A DNA stretch of 64,000 bases from Chlorops oryzae (Eukaryota; Arthropoda; Insecta; Diptera; Chloropidae). A model generated the notes under the pieces. It saw only the letters and a list, made by a program, of their open reading frames with translations, did not search any database and had not been told where the DNA came from. Made by a program: the position numbers and the translations under genes. Where the stretch lies: NCBI GenBank assembly GCA_020466095.1, contig CM035808.1, positions 30,950,959 through 31,014,958 on the forward strand, written 5' to 3'. Positions 35,560 through 48,551 of the stretch are shown here, piece by piece. Each line of letters opens with the position of its first letter. Positions within the stretch are counted from its first letter, which is position 1.

Positions 35560-37457
35560 CCGTATATAGGATCTTTTAAGTGCTCCTTTATATGTAACTT
35601 GAATGTTAACGCTGCTCACTATCGCCATTAAGACAATTTTTATGCATGAAAACACTAAGCGCATCGCATAAATTCGTTGAAAATATAGCATCGGCGTTGT
35701 CACCGAGTCTTTGCCAAAGAAATTAAGAAATTTGCATATGCAGATTAAAGCATCGAATGGAACATTAAGAAGAATGAGTGCAGTTTCCGATGTAGTTTTA
35801 ATGAGCGTAAGTTAAAAGTGAGCTTAATTTATTGCAAAAAGAAAAAAATGCGTTCAAGCTGCCAGACTCTTGGGAATGCTTCAGCTTGATCCACAAAATA
35901 ATGACTTAAGAAAAACAAAAATCCCTTATTTATTATTTGCCATTCACTTAAAGAGCTGAAAGCCAATTACACCGCCTTCACATCATCCTAATTGTCAACA
36001 ACTCTCGACCACACATAAACTTAACGCAATCAAAGTGTTATGACTGAATAACCCCGTTTTAATTTTTCTTTAATTTATGCCCCCAAAGAAAACAAGCGAT
36101 TTGTAGCAATTTCGATTAAAATCAATATCAAACAAAGACCACAAGCGATATATGAAAGCTACAATAAAAGACGACAGTGTAGCAAACAAGTACAACATTT
36201 AACAAAAAAAAAAAATTAGAGTTTTCAGTCTGAAGACTCATAAATAAAATGGATTTTGAACGAGCCTCCATCGACTCACACACAACGTCCCAATCAAAAA
36301 CCGAAAATATACAACAACAACAAAAAAATGTATATATGAATAAAGTAAAAATTACAAATGATCCCCGTGGGCTAAAGTGACGAAAGGCTTAACCAGACCA
36401 GGCCAAGACATCGGCCAAGTAAGTGCAACCACCAGCGAACGGTTCTCAAGTCCTTCTGGACTCGATACGGTTTGTGTGTTTCGACTTGTGCAACGTGCAA
36501 TCGCCTCTTGTTATAAACACTGTAATTATGTATCCATTAAAGAGGTGGTCCACGCATGTCTTCGCTGGGAGACGTGCTTCGTCGATCAAACAATCAAAAT
36601 ACGCCCAAGCGCACGCCTGATAAATATTAAACTAAAAAACCAAAGCATAATAAAAAAAAACGAAGCCAAGGAATTGCATCGAATCTTGAGAAAGGAGACT
36701 GCCTGCCTGCCTGCCCGTCTGACCGCCACGGTGCCTGGCTGCCTGCAATCCTTGATCGCGACTAAACAAATAGCAACATTTCATAATTACAATGCAGACA
36801 AAGTGAAGTTTTATGAAAAGGCGGACAGTTAAGATGCAGTTTGTTCACCTGCAGGACACGGCCGACAACGATGGCAGCCACACGCAGCAATTGCGAACGC
36901 TTGCAACATCATATTTGCATCATTTGTGTTGCAGCAACATTTCAAAACGAATGAATTGGATCTGTCTGCAAGTGGATATTTCACGCCTGGAAGCAATTTT
37001 CTTTATTTTCAAAAACGCTTAATTGATTTTAAGATTTTAATCGTGTGATTTAAAGTCAAAGTCTCGATTGAAACTTTCAATTGAATTTATTCTTGACTTT
37101 TGAGAATCTAAGACGATTGTGAAAGCAAATCGCTCAATTGGATTTTAGTTGTTGAAGAAGCGAAATCAGATTCATTAGCAAATCGTATTTATCTATTATT
37201 TTTAAAGTTCACGGAGAGACAGATCGAGTTTTTGGCAATATTTCTATTGTGTTCTACTTAGTCATTTCAATTGGAGCAAAGGGAGCTTCAGTTTAATGTT
37301 GGCTCCGAATTGCAATGGCTTTCAAAGAAGCAACTTTCATCAATTCCAACTTCATTGGCCGATCTACCTAACATTTGCCGACTAGTGGGCCTCGTTTTTG
37401 GACCCAGAGGATTCAACAATTCCAAGGCTTTTAAAATATTTGTCAGTTTTTACTTAA

Positions 37458-38047
37458 TAGTGGTATTCAAGCAGCTGTAGAAATTCGAATGTGCAAATTT
37501 TGCACTGGCAAAGTTTCCACTTTTGCATGAACGCCCCTTTTAGCAGGTGTATAAAGTAGGCGCGATATTAGCGCATTTTAAAACATTATAGCTTTAATTA
37601 TAAATAGGTAGTTACTTTAAACATTGTGCTATGCTCTTGATCCCAGGGTCCGAGGTTCGATTCCCGGCACAGGCGAAACGGAGTGTAATGTTCCAAGCCT
37701 AGCACTGGTTTTTCAAAAATCGCATGTTAGGGGCACACTACATGAAAAGACATACATTCACATATACACAAGAAAACCTCCTTGGTATCACAATGGGCCG
37801 ATTAACGGCCTAAGTGGCAGCCACTGCAACCTACCTACCTACTTTAAACATATTTTTTATGTGGAAATGGTTGACGCAGTAGGCTTGGGATTTACAAATT
37901 TCCACACAGCATGGCGCAAATTTTGCCCATCAAAATCGTTGTGCAATATTTGCCCGGGCGCGGAATTTTTTTTTCCATACAAACAAATTTGCACTAACGC
38001 AAAATTTGCGAGGGTGCAAAAATTGCACACCTGCTTGAATCATACTA
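37458..38047. mobile_element. Non-autonomous DNA element with TAGTRT-ATTCAAGCAG ends, split by a SINE
   Basis: Left TAGTGGTATTCAAGCAGCTG and right (complement) TAGTATGATTCAAGCAGGTG are inverted at 590 bp distance. Inside, GTGCAAATTTTGCAC is a perfect 15-bp dyad, and related GTGCAA words recur near the right end. A SINE with a 12-bp target duplication occupies the centre. Superfamily unassigned. Confidence 0.55.
37625..37839 (+). mobile_element. tRNA-derived SINE, 5'-truncated copy with 12-bp target duplication
   Basis: TACTTTAAACAT at 37613-37624 and 37840-37851. The body matches 8541-8768 from the sequence just before the B box to the CCTACCTACC tail; the A box is missing, a normal outcome of incomplete reverse transcription. 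The 169-codon frame over this region is spurious. Confidence 0.8.
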
Positions 38048-38159
38048 AAATATTTTTGTGGAAAAGCAATGCTAAGGAATATATTTTCAATAAAGAATTT
38101 AACATTCAAATGAGAATGATGCCAAAGAAATAAGAGATCCACATAATTCGAGCTTAGAA

Positions 38160-38413
38160 AAGTAATTAGCCTCATTCTTAATGAATATTTCCCGGAATAT
38201 TAGCCCTAGAAATTTTTCTTCGGCTACGAAGGAAGTTTTCTAAGCGTCAATAAAAGAATGTGAGATGACCTTTGCTTAAAAATGTTCAAAATTCCTGCTC
38301 TCTGTACATCCCCTTCCTGGTGTGCTTAGAGTGGGAGAATTTTTTCAAAACCACCGATAAAAATTTCCTCGCGTGTACTTAGAATAGGGCTGAATAGATA
38401 TTTTATGGAAATC
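38160..38413. repeat. Repeat with AGGGCTGAATA end (copy 1)
   Basis: Shares TTTTTCTTCGG, GGAAGT.TTCTAAGC.TCAAT and the border word AATAGGGCTGAATA with about 45058-45225 (there in reversed arrangement). Probably a degenerate MITE family; borders uncertain. Confidence 0.35.
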
Positions 38414-41400
38414 CCCACCTTCAAAATTTAGCTGATTATATCAGCTCTTTTTAATATTAAATTTCTATGTAATAAAATATTCAGTTCTAATAAATATTCC
38501 CAAAAATACACAAGTTAAACAGTTAAGGTAATTAATTTGTCTGTTACTATTTTTCTTTTGATAATAAAACCATTAAATACTCAATTAATTAATGCCTCAA
38601 TGATACGAATGCAAGTGTATAAAATTGCGGAAATTCGCTGGAAAGTTGTTCCTCCTCCTGTGTGCATAATAAGTGGACGCCATACAGCGAGGCTCGTCGC
38701 TTCTACTTCGTCTTTATCGCTTTAATGGATGCTAATTAGATTCTCTATTTTTTCGGTTCTATGAAATCCACAGCCGTGAATATGTTCAGCTACAATGGAT
38801 GGCAAAAGTGCGTGCTGATATGGGACGAGAGGCACCTGTCTCTGTCGTCCGCGGCGTGATAACGATATATAAATAAATGATGTGGTAAGTTCATTTAATG
38901 TACCAACGAGTATCAAGTCAAATCCAGAGACCAGGCGGGATGTTAATTTAATGTATGCGTATTGCCGGTTATTAAGGAATCGAGGAAGATACTTATCGCA
39001 TTTAATGGTTGTCAAATTGATGCATGACCGAATGACTGACTGACTGGCTGACTGACTGATTGACTGCTTTGGACAAAAGCGATCTTATAAACGTCTCAAA
39101 ATAATGAGGATCTTTTTTCAAAATGATTAATTGAACGCCGTTGTCGAGTGATCGGACGTTACGAGCTGTCTGTGGGAAGTTCCCATAAACATGAGTAAAA
39201 ATTTCATTTGCCAAAATTAAAATTAAAAATTTCATTTGATCCCCAAGTGGAAAGCCTTAAATAAATACTAAAGGATTCTTTTCATAAAACGACCCATACA
39301 AAAAAAAAAATTAAATGAGCTCCTGAAAAGACATTCCAAAGCCAAAATATTTACCATTTCTGAGTAATTACTCTCTTAAGTGACATATTATTCTCGAGGC
39401 GCCATAAAACTTAGGTCCGGCCTATCAATGACAAACGTAACAGCCAGCGGGACTCCCCGCAAAGTCTTTATACCAATTGAAATGATCCGTGGTCCATCCA
39501 ATCGCTTAAACAATAATAAACAATAAGCTGATGAGTTCTCGAAGTGAAAGAAAAAGTAAAACATAATGAAAAAGTGCCTCCAAAAGATAAGGCACAAAAT
39601 TAATAAGAAGGAGAGAAGAAGAAAAAAATAAGGGAAAATACCAAAATATCGTATCGATAAATTTTGGGTATGTCAACGAAAGCAACAACAATGCAACGAT
39701 CATCCTTTTATTTTATTAATTTTTTTTATTTTTTTTTTTTTGTCTTTGCTGTCGTGAGACGATCAGTTGAACCGGAGCCCCCGTATCACCGTCATCAAGA
39801 GTTTTCAGCATGTCAGCGTTATTTAGGATTAATAAATAATATTGATTTGACTGTGTTTAAGAAATGTCCGTTGAGGCAAAAAAAAAAAAAAAAAAAACAA
39901 ACCAAAAAGGAAAGAAAAAGGGCCAGCGATCCTCATCGGTTCGAAAATGTTTGGATGCAATGAAGCGCAACTTTGTGGATAATTCACTTGCATCACTGAT
40001 CATATCTCTTCATATGGCGCATTTTTCTGTTTTCTGTTTTATGTTCCTGAATGTTGTTACGCGATATGCCTTTATCCAGTTTTGAGAATATCAACTCCGG
40101 TTGGCTGTTGTCATCGAGCGTCGTTTCAAAAGTTTTAGCTGGATTTCCAGAAACGCCTTATCAGCAAAAGTTGATCGCTGGATAAATGAACTGCCTCAAC
40201 TGGAATCGTGTTCTTGAAGGCTTTTATTAATAGCATTTTGAAATGTCACAATACGAAGGATCGTTGGATTCCTTTGTACTCCTTATATTCATCGGTAAAA
40301 AAAAATATATATATATATATTTATATAAATTAGAATTGAATACCAAAAAAAAAAAAAATGTAATTTAAGCAAATCAAAAATCTCTTTCAACTATTTTCGC
40401 GTCCATTTTGCCATAAGAACTCAACCATATTTCAATTCGCTTAACTTGAAAGAATCACGCAATGACCGCAAATTTTCAAAAGTGCCGCCACGATCAACTC
40501 AACCACTGCGATCACTTATCAACTCGCTGACTATGTACGTACAAAGGCATCCAATGACCCTCATTGCACTGTCCAGAAACCAACCAGCCAACCAGCCAGC
40601 CAACCGACCAACCAACGAACTAAAGTGATCCTTCCAATTGGATGCATTCTGCATTAAGTACTTTAACCGGGCGCCCTATCTTCCCTGCACTCTTTTATGA
40701 TCGCCTTCGGTTATAACTTCTCTCGACTGCCATCAGCTGACGTTGATCCCTTTAAATTGACTTTGTTTGAATTAATCGAAGTGATATTTCGCTTGTCCCG
40801 TATTCAATTTAACTTCACCATCAGCGCCAGAATCGGAATCAGAATCCAAATCGGTTTCGTAATCGGAATCGGTTTCGCAAAGATGCACCTTTGAGTCGAG
40901 CGCTGCTTGATCCTGCCGACGTCTTTTATTTCAACTATTTGTAGAGATCTGTATTTGTTTAAGGCATCTGTAATCGTTCATTCTTACGAGCATATTACGA
41001 TTGGCTTTGCCTTGGCGCTCATTCAGGCGTTCTGTGTTCTTTCGATGGTGAATTTACCCAGCGGGATCTGTTGATTTGTTCGTTTTCAATGCAGTTGGAA
41101 AATATAAATATTCCCCAAATGAGTTCGGTGATGCGTATTGACATGAGTTGTGGGTTAAACTTTTGTTATTAGCCGCAATTTATGGCTTCGTTTAAATGGA
41201 AAACTCTTCATGGATTGTATTGAGATATAAGCGAAGCATAAGCAATTGTTTTTAAGAGGGGAAAAAATTGAATGTGGAAGAAATTTCGAGGCTGCAAAAT
41301 GGGCTATTAATCCTTTCGAATTATATAGCAAAATTGTGGAATTGAAAGAACGATGGGGTTGCATTAATTTACCTAACCCTTGACCTTCATGAAAGGAAGG

Positions 41401-44400
41401 AACTATATATGGACACCGGGAAAAACTTGAAACCGGGAAAGACTTATTCTTTCGAAAGGTTCACCATCGCCATGTTTAAATAACTTTTTCCTACAGAAAG
41501 AAAGTTTGCATCATGCTTTGGTCTTTAGACTTTTGAATAGGCCCCGACAGTGAGAAGGTTATTTGAAGAAGGTCTGTATGTATACCCAGTAAAAGACACT
41601 GCTGCGCCCATGTTCAACTTATCAAGACTCAATTCAATGTTGGATGAAATTTTGGAGCCAAATAAATGCTCCTTCGCTCAACATCATCCATATGATCCGT
41701 GTGAAGCCCAATCAAGTCAACTCTAATGACATGGTATAATAAATGCTTCGACTTGGCCTAAACCAAAATGTGCTGATGTCCGCGTGATTGTATAAAATAA
41801 ATTAAACAATTTACAATCGCACACACGCAGCAGCCGGTGAGAATATTGGTATCCGCTCAAACAGTATGCAGACACTCTTAACTTCTTCCATCAGGATTGC
41901 ACACCAGTTGCACACCGTCTCATTACCAGATTTAACATGCAAAAAGCGAACCCTTCCAACGATTTTACACTGAATTATTTTAACCTGTCCCTGTCCAGCG
42001 TGCAGCAGTGCAGCATCGGAGTCCCCCGCTCGAGAATAATTTTCGTTGTGGCTTTTTGCCGATTTGAATGTTACTGCCTCACCACGCCAGAGGCTGTCGC
42101 AAGTCCGAACTCTCGCCTGTCCGTGCACGCTTCTTCGAAGACTTTACATATGTATGTATGTATGTACTCGACCATACTTACGTATGGACGTGGCTAAACG
42201 TAATGTCTTAAACGAAAAAAAAAAAAATGAGAATAAGACGTGTATAGCGCTACAACAACGACGACGACGTTGACTGCGACGCAGCATTCCGGATTATCAG
42301 ACAACGCACGACGGGATGCAGGCGCCACTCAAACGCAATCCAGCATCGCAAACTGAATTCAATATTATACAAGAAGCTGACTTACTGCCTCTTTTACAGG
42401 TAAATGCCCTTTGCGCAGGCGCCTGCTTTTCTCTTTCACTTGTCACTTGTTCATTTTTCTACCACTCTCTGCGCTGAACTCAAGATCTGACCTTATGTTG
42501 TGATGTCAACATCGTCGGCGTCAGCTGGCTCGTGTTGAATAGAAATAGGAATGTCATGCGCATGCGTCTCTGGTTTGTTCAACAAGCGTCTGCCGACAGC
42601 AAAATTTTACATAGAGCTACCGCTTAAGAGCTAGCAACAACAACATTTCGACATTGTCAACGAAGATCGATCGTTTTGAAGTGCGATCGCATTAACAGGT
42701 GATTCCAACTGTCGTTGAGCAACTTAGCACAGCACAAAACAATATATCGATGAATCGATGATCGGAACCATTAAAAAACTTGAAAGAAATATCGAAAATT
42801 GATTTTGTAATTTTAAGATCAGGGTTTAAGACTGAAGCTGTCCTTGAATCGATTTCTTCTACGAGTATATCCATTGTATTTGAGATTTGATCATTCTTAT
42901 ATTTTATGACATTCGTTCATCTGATTTGATCCGAGCTATTACATTTCAGAACCAAAATCGACTGACAGTTTATCGACATCAATCGGGTTGTCACCTTTAG
43001 ACCTTTCCCTTTTTTTTCCATCAAAGAATCTATGGATTATTTTTCCTCAAATCCATTCCTATATTATGATTTAAATTTAAAAATTCGTTCGTTTTTATGT
43101 TTTTTTTTTATTACTTCCCATTGGCTTAAAGTTCCATTGGAAATTTTTTCCATGATTTATACGGATCCTTGTCGAGTGCACTGTCCGAAGTCGTGCTGCA
43201 GCGCAGCTGCCGTTTTGATTGCAATCGGAAACGCGGTTGCCTTGTTTTGACCACGGCTTTTGCGCGATGCAACACAATTAAAATTGGTAAAGCGCTTGAA
43301 ACGAAACTGGCTTAAATGAAAAAGCTTCCATGGCAACACAGATCTTCATGATCTGATAATGTTCTCAAAGAACAGCTTGAAATGAAGTTGTATTTTGTGA
43401 CATATTACTTACTGTCATTGGAAGACAATCGAACTTAATTAACCGACTTCTGTGAGTTTGTTCGGAGCTACCGAAAACTGCTTCAAAACGTACTTTTTAT
43501 TTTTCCTTTTTTTTTTGTTCTTCTTCTTTTTGATATGAACAGTTTAAAACTTTGTTATTCGAAAAATAAAACTTTTTGAAGAAGCTTTAAGAACAATTAA
43601 GCACGTCAGACTCATTTTCAAAAGTGTTCTTCGAATTTTTTTTTTGCATAAATCGCCTTTCATATTTGACAGTGGCTATGACCATATTACAACACGTTAC
43701 TTCAAGTCTCGTCAAACGATTAGTCGGAACTGAAGTTATTATCTAAAAACACCAATTACTTAAACCATATGAGAATTATTTAAAATAGCATATTCGTAGC
43801 ATAAATGCACAAAATACTCCACTCAATTTCGATTAAAAGAGAATTTCCTCGCCACAGCGGAAATTCTACTTGGAGCCCCTATCATAAAAAGCTATGTTTT
43901 GGGAGATACATTTTTGACTCTCTTCTCTCGTCCCAGTGCTCCTACTAGAGGATTCTTATGTACTCAAAGAAAACTCCTCCAAATAGCCTATGAACCTGAG
44001 GAATATCGCCTTTCATCGCCGTCTCTACGTAAGCCGATGCAGCCTTCCCGTTCTACGTACCGGAATTGACTTTTTTTCTCGTAAATACGTACGCGAAGAG
44101 GAAGTAATCTAGGTTAGGTTAGATTATGTAAGGTAAGGTTAAAGAGGCTTTTGTTTTATAGCCGCTTTCGGAGCTAAGGTCCCTTGTGATGCCCTACATA
44201 ACCATTTTAAGCTGGCCACAAAGGGACTAAATTGAGTACCTTCTTAAATAAGTGAAACATTTCCTTGCAAACACTGGGCAATGCAATAAAGGGTGTAACG
44301 GAGATTCTTCTTCATCATCTTCTTGGCAGTAAAGGGTATACTCTCACTGCATGAGCTCCTAGTACGGAGTGATCTGTGATGATTGCGATTAACATGGATA

Positions 44401-45057
44401 AGTTGAAGCTCTTTTGATCTATTATTGTTTATGAGAATCCACAGTAAAGTGAGATGTAGAGGTTGTAGGACTTACCTCAGATGATGCCACAGGCAAAACA
44501 AAATGGAGGAGCTGGTCACGTTTTCTGGACCCTGGAATAGGCCGGGGCACTTAAATTACACAAGAGGAATTTTTTATGAGAAACACAACCACTACTAACA
44601 CTTAACTACCCAGGCGGACACCATCGCGTATACCTACAGTCGAGTTAAGATAGTGTGAACCGTGGGTAGAGTGCACATCTAGATAGTTTGAACACAATGA
44701 CTGAGGCTTATTCAACAGGCTGCGATAGTATTCTAACTTTTTGCAAGAAGGCCGCTCAAGAATCATTATGAGAATGTAAGAAACAAACGTCCCTATTGAA
44801 TTCAACGGAACTTCTTAACAAAAAAAATTTTTTTTGTGAACCATGTTTGAATTAAATAAAGCAAATGAAACATACTAAAATTGATCATGAATAGGGTGAA
44901 CAGCCTATCAGATATGACCCGCCCTTGCAAAAATTTGTTCACTCCGTGCATAGCCGACTGTATGATGGAAATCATCAATGGATTAGCTGTGATGTTTTCG
45001 ATTGTAAGGTAATAAAATGTACATTTTTAATGGAACTGGTTTAATTTTTCGCATAAA
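38414..45057. other. Non-coding, no gene supported
   Basis: AT-rich, with (GACT)n near 39033, A/T runs near 39727 and 39878, AT repeats at 40306-40325, (GTAT)n at 42148-42167, and GGTTA words at about 44110-44140. Frames of 60-105 codons occur but none shows a domain. Confidence 0.45.
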
Positions 45058-45225
45058 ATGTATTCAGCCCTATTCCAAATTAATATTCCCCGCAAATTTT
45101 TCCCACCGAAGTTTTTCTTCGGGGAAAAAGGAAGTATTCTAAGCTTCAATTAAAATTTCTTTCGCCTATTATATTAATTTCAAAATCCGCAAAAAAAATA
45201 TTCCCGGGAATATTTAAAAATATGA
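45058..45225. repeat. Repeat with CAGCCCTATTCC end (copy 2)
   Basis: Begins TATTCAGCCCTATTCC, contains GAAGTTTTTCTTCGGGGAAA, and ends near CCCGGGAATATTT; related to 38160-38413. Confidence 0.35.
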
Positions 45226-47039
45226 GCAATAATTTCAATGAAGAGGATTTAAAATGTACCTTTCAAAGCAAGATAAATATGATGCATCTCAAATGTGACT
45301 TTGATGGAAAACTCTCTCGAATTGAAATATCATATTCCATAAAATACAAAAAAAAAAAAAAATCCAAATAATAATTTCGACTTCCCACACATTTTATTCT
45401 TGTCAAAAATAAGTCATAAAAGTGGCAATTAATTTCATGTTTTCCTGATAGTTCCGCACGTTTATCGCACTTATGACCATTAAAGCCGTCGACCCAGCGA
45501 TAATATTTTTCCATACAGAAACTCGGCTTAAAAGTTTATCTAATTTTTAAAACTAAGTGCCACTAACGATTCACTAACGAATAATTTATAGCCAACAGAG
45601 AATGTGATAACACTACACGGAAAGAAAAGAGACAGAGAAACGAACACAAAAATTAGACACAAAAAGGTGCGTTTTAGGGTCACACAAAGGTTACAAGCTG
45701 TCCCCAAACGCAAAGCGTTAATTAAAGTTATCTAAACGAATGACAAATATTTCAAGACGAATTTGAATAAATTCTCGAAAATGAAGTCACCACACTGAGG
45801 AAATGAGCTCTTATCAGAATTGTGTATAATTTTTTAATTTATTAAAAAAATTAATTTCGAAAAAATTTCCCAACCAAGCGAGAAGACGTTTGTTTGTAGG
45901 TACGATTAGAAAATGGATTCTCTATTTAGTAATTATTTTTTTCTGATTTTATTTTATGTAAATATGAATTCCTTACCCCCTTTTTTTCTATTCGCCGCAC
46001 ACTCGTACTCGAATGTTTATGCGTGAATGCGTGCCAAAATCGCATTAATCACATTACAAGCCATTAAGACAGCTTTGTGCATTCATTGGTATCCTTCGTC
46101 TGCCACAAATTTATACATTAGTATATAGATGCGAGCACATATTCGTAAATATAGAGACAGTATGGAGAGAGAAAAATAATAATAAAACAAACACAATTAG
46201 AGCCAAGAGCCACCGTGAGTGGAGAACCCTTGCGATAAAAAGGGGCGACAGCAATATTTCTCTGTTAAGCACAGAGCACAGCACACCATAGCATAGGCAG
46301 GTACAATCGCATTTATATTAATGGCCTCAACAGCATTCGAAGCGAGCCATCGGGCGGCAACAGGGACGGAAGTATCCTCCATATACCTACATATGTACAT
46401 GCATGCATCCATACATATGTATAAAAAATGGTATCTCCAGACAAGCCAGCCATGTACCTACAAAGTTTGAACTCGCTAAAAGAGGGTGGACAGCCGCACC
46501 AAAACATACTCCTTTGCACACTCTGTGTAAACAAACAAGCGACCCTTTTTGCGCTCAACCCTCGATCCGCTCCCCACCGGCCGCTTTATCGATCGATCCT
46601 TTTGACAGTGCGCTCATGAATTTATTATGCCACACTACACGAGTTGTTTGTTGTTGTTCTTGTCGTCTCTTTGTTGTTTCTGCTTGATATGCTGCGGTTT
46701 CGTCTGGCTACTGTATTCTCTCTCTTATTTGTTGCTACTTTTGCTTGATTTTTGCCTAATTTTTTTGTTTGTTTTATTTTTGGTGGTAGTTCTCTGAGCC
46801 TTCGCGCTGCGGAGTATCTATGTGAGCTGTGCGTGTGAGTGTGTGTGTGAGTATGTTGTGTGTTTGTTTAAATTACAACCGTTTCTGGGCGGAGCTTGAG
46901 CGTATGTAGGTTTACACAAGTTGATAGCTACAACAATTCAATATTTTTAGGGTTGCCAGATAGGAATTTCGAAATACCTTCTCGGGATTTTAAGAAGAAA
47001 CTTTACTATTGATTGAACCAATAGTTTCTTGATCGGGCC
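45226..47039. other. Non-coding, no gene supported
   Basis: Mixed AT-rich DNA with GT-rich tracts near 46826-46866. Frames at 46197-46687 overlap on both strands, a sign of chance rather than coding. Confidence 0.45.
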
Positions 47040-47187
47040 CGGAGTAGGTAACGTAGGCAGCTGCCTAGGACGACAATCTTTCTGACCGTGAATGCATCAA
47101 TACCAAAAAAAGGTGAAAATTAGGCTGCTGTATGAAGTGGAAAAATCGCAACTACCTAGGGCGGCAAATTGTCTTAATCCGCCCGTG
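47040..47187. mobile_element. hAT-type MITE, GGATTAAGACAATTTGC family, copy 2 (reverse)
   Basis: A perfect 8-bp duplication ATCGGGCC flanks it at 47032-47039 and 47188-47195. The right end (complement) CACGGGCGGATTAAGACAAT matches the left end of 22687-22845, so the two copies are inverted to each other. 148 bp. Confidence 0.8.
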
Positions 47188-47261
47188 ATCGGGCCTATGG
47201 GAATGTCGAGGTGTGAGGTGCTTTTTTTATCCCAAGACATGGATATCTGGGATGCCAAAAG

Positions 47262-47470
47262 CACTGTTGCCAGTTTAGGGGAATCTCTCCTAAATTCAAA
47301 GACATTTATCATCTTTAGTGGAGACTTATGGCAAAAAGTGGGCAATAAAATTTTTATGGGACCAAGAACAAGTTTTTTATTTTGGTAGATTTTAAAATCA
47401 AATTTTTGGAAATTGAGGCCTTGTTTTAAGACATTCAGGGGAATATTTCCCTAAAATACTGGCAACAGTG
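47262..47470. mobile_element. hAT-type MITE, CACTGTTGCCAG family, 209 bp
   Basis: Perfect inverted ends CACTGTTGCCAGT and a perfect 8-bp duplication GCCAAAAG at 47254-47261 and 47471-47478. It is only 74 bp from the neighbouring hAT MITE. A 98-codon frame running through both elements is spurious. Confidence 0.85.
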
Positions 47471-47731
47471 GCCAAAAGGAAATTTTTTTTTTCAAGGGAA
47501 CGCAATGATAAAGAATACCTACGTTTTTATAACCTGGTAACAAATGCTAATAAGAAAAAAATAAGACTTATTTTTATCCTTTTACTCTGATTATCAGGGC
47601 GTAGAAAGTCCTAAGAACCTAACACCAATTCTCTCCTTAAACTGTCATAAGGAAATTTTGCAAAAAGAACCCCTAAAAGTTGTATTCCTTCGAGAAGCTT
47701 ATAGGCAACTCTTAATCTTAAAAGATTCACT

Positions 47732-47760
47732 TACACACACACACAACACACACACACATA
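47732..47760. repeat. (CA)n microsatellite
   Basis: ACACACACACAACACACACACACA; about 800 bp before the mab-21 start codon. Confidence 0.85.
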
Positions 47761-47939
47761 AGTACTTATCTTTAGCGCCATCTCTGGCCCCTGCTGCAAT
47801 AAGCAAAAGATACTTTTCGCTATTCACGTGGCTGAAATGCCTATGAGCGTTGGCCTGATGCACACAGCCATCGCACAAGTTACACACAATCAGTATGTTA
47901 CGTGTGTATGTATCTGCATTGAAGCAAAAGAGCAATTCA

Positions 47940-48551
47940 CGCAAGTCTCTCTTTCGTGCTCACGCCTGCAGTGGACAAAGAACAGAAGAATGAGTCCGGA
48001 CGGCAATCGAAGCGAACGAGTGAAGAGTTCGGCAATTGTACATTGCGGTGGCAGCTGACTTGAGGCGTTTTGAGATACTTTTTCAAAAGATACTTTTCTT
48101 GTGGTGAGCTTGCCGGACGAATTCAGTTAATCAAGTGAGCTTGCCGGCGCGTGAACTTTGAATTAATAGCGTTCGATTGTGTTGATTGCGCGGATCGATG
48201 AAGAGTGAAAACAATTTCAGATAGAATTAAAAATATTTCAAAGAATAAAAAAGAGAATTTCGAAATATGGATCATTCGTGAAAACATAGTTCAAGCAAAG
48301 TTTCGAAAAGAAATTTAAGCCCCAGAAGAATTTGCTCAAAAATGCTCAAAATGAAATCATAAAAGTTTTATAAATTATTTGCTAGAAAAAATTTCAAAGA
48401 ATTGAAAAATAAAAGTTCAAAGGAAAAGCTCTCCTTGGTGCTACACACAAAGTCCAATCAGAAGTGAACGAAGAAAAGAAATAAAGAAAGAAGGGGAAAA
48501 CCCGAAATTTTGAGAAAGTAAAAAAATTTCGCTTCGAAGGCTCGCCGTAAA
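47940..48551 (+). promoter_or_regulatory. mab-21 5' leader and candidate promoter
   Basis: The stretch before the mab-21 ATG is purine-rich from about 48200 and lacks long open frames, as expected of a 5' UTR. ATTCAGTTAA (48121-48130) contains an initiator-like TCAGTT. A 13-mer, GTGAGCTTGCCGG, is repeated at 48104 and 48135, flanking that site, and CAAAAGATACTTTTC occurs at 47804 and 48084. The transcription start is inferred, not shown. Confidence 0.35.

Larger units (their letters stand above)
32996..37457. other. Non-coding, microsatellite-rich, no gene supported
   Basis: Contains a CT-rich tract (33320-33360), an AT tract, a CA tract, and a T run at about 34939. A 151-codon frame at 36377-36832 has no recognised domain, and an overlapping frame is equally long-looking; I do not call it a gene. 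Confidence 0.45.

Noticed and set aside
36377..36832. 151-codon open frame
   Set aside because: No recognised domain, overlapping frames of similar quality, low-complexity stretches (ACLPARL from CCTG repeats), and no plausible splice partners.
37624..38133. 169-codon open frame
   Set aside because: Runs through a SINE and its host element; the matching SINE at 8564-8800 gives the same peptide segment by sequence identity, not coding conservation.
41811..42197. Overlapping frames on both strands (105 and 86 codons)
   Set aside because: Mutual overlap in opposite strands, no domain, microsatellite at one end.
47092..47388. 98-codon frame near mab-21
   Set aside because: Spans two separate hAT MITEs with target duplications; not a gene.
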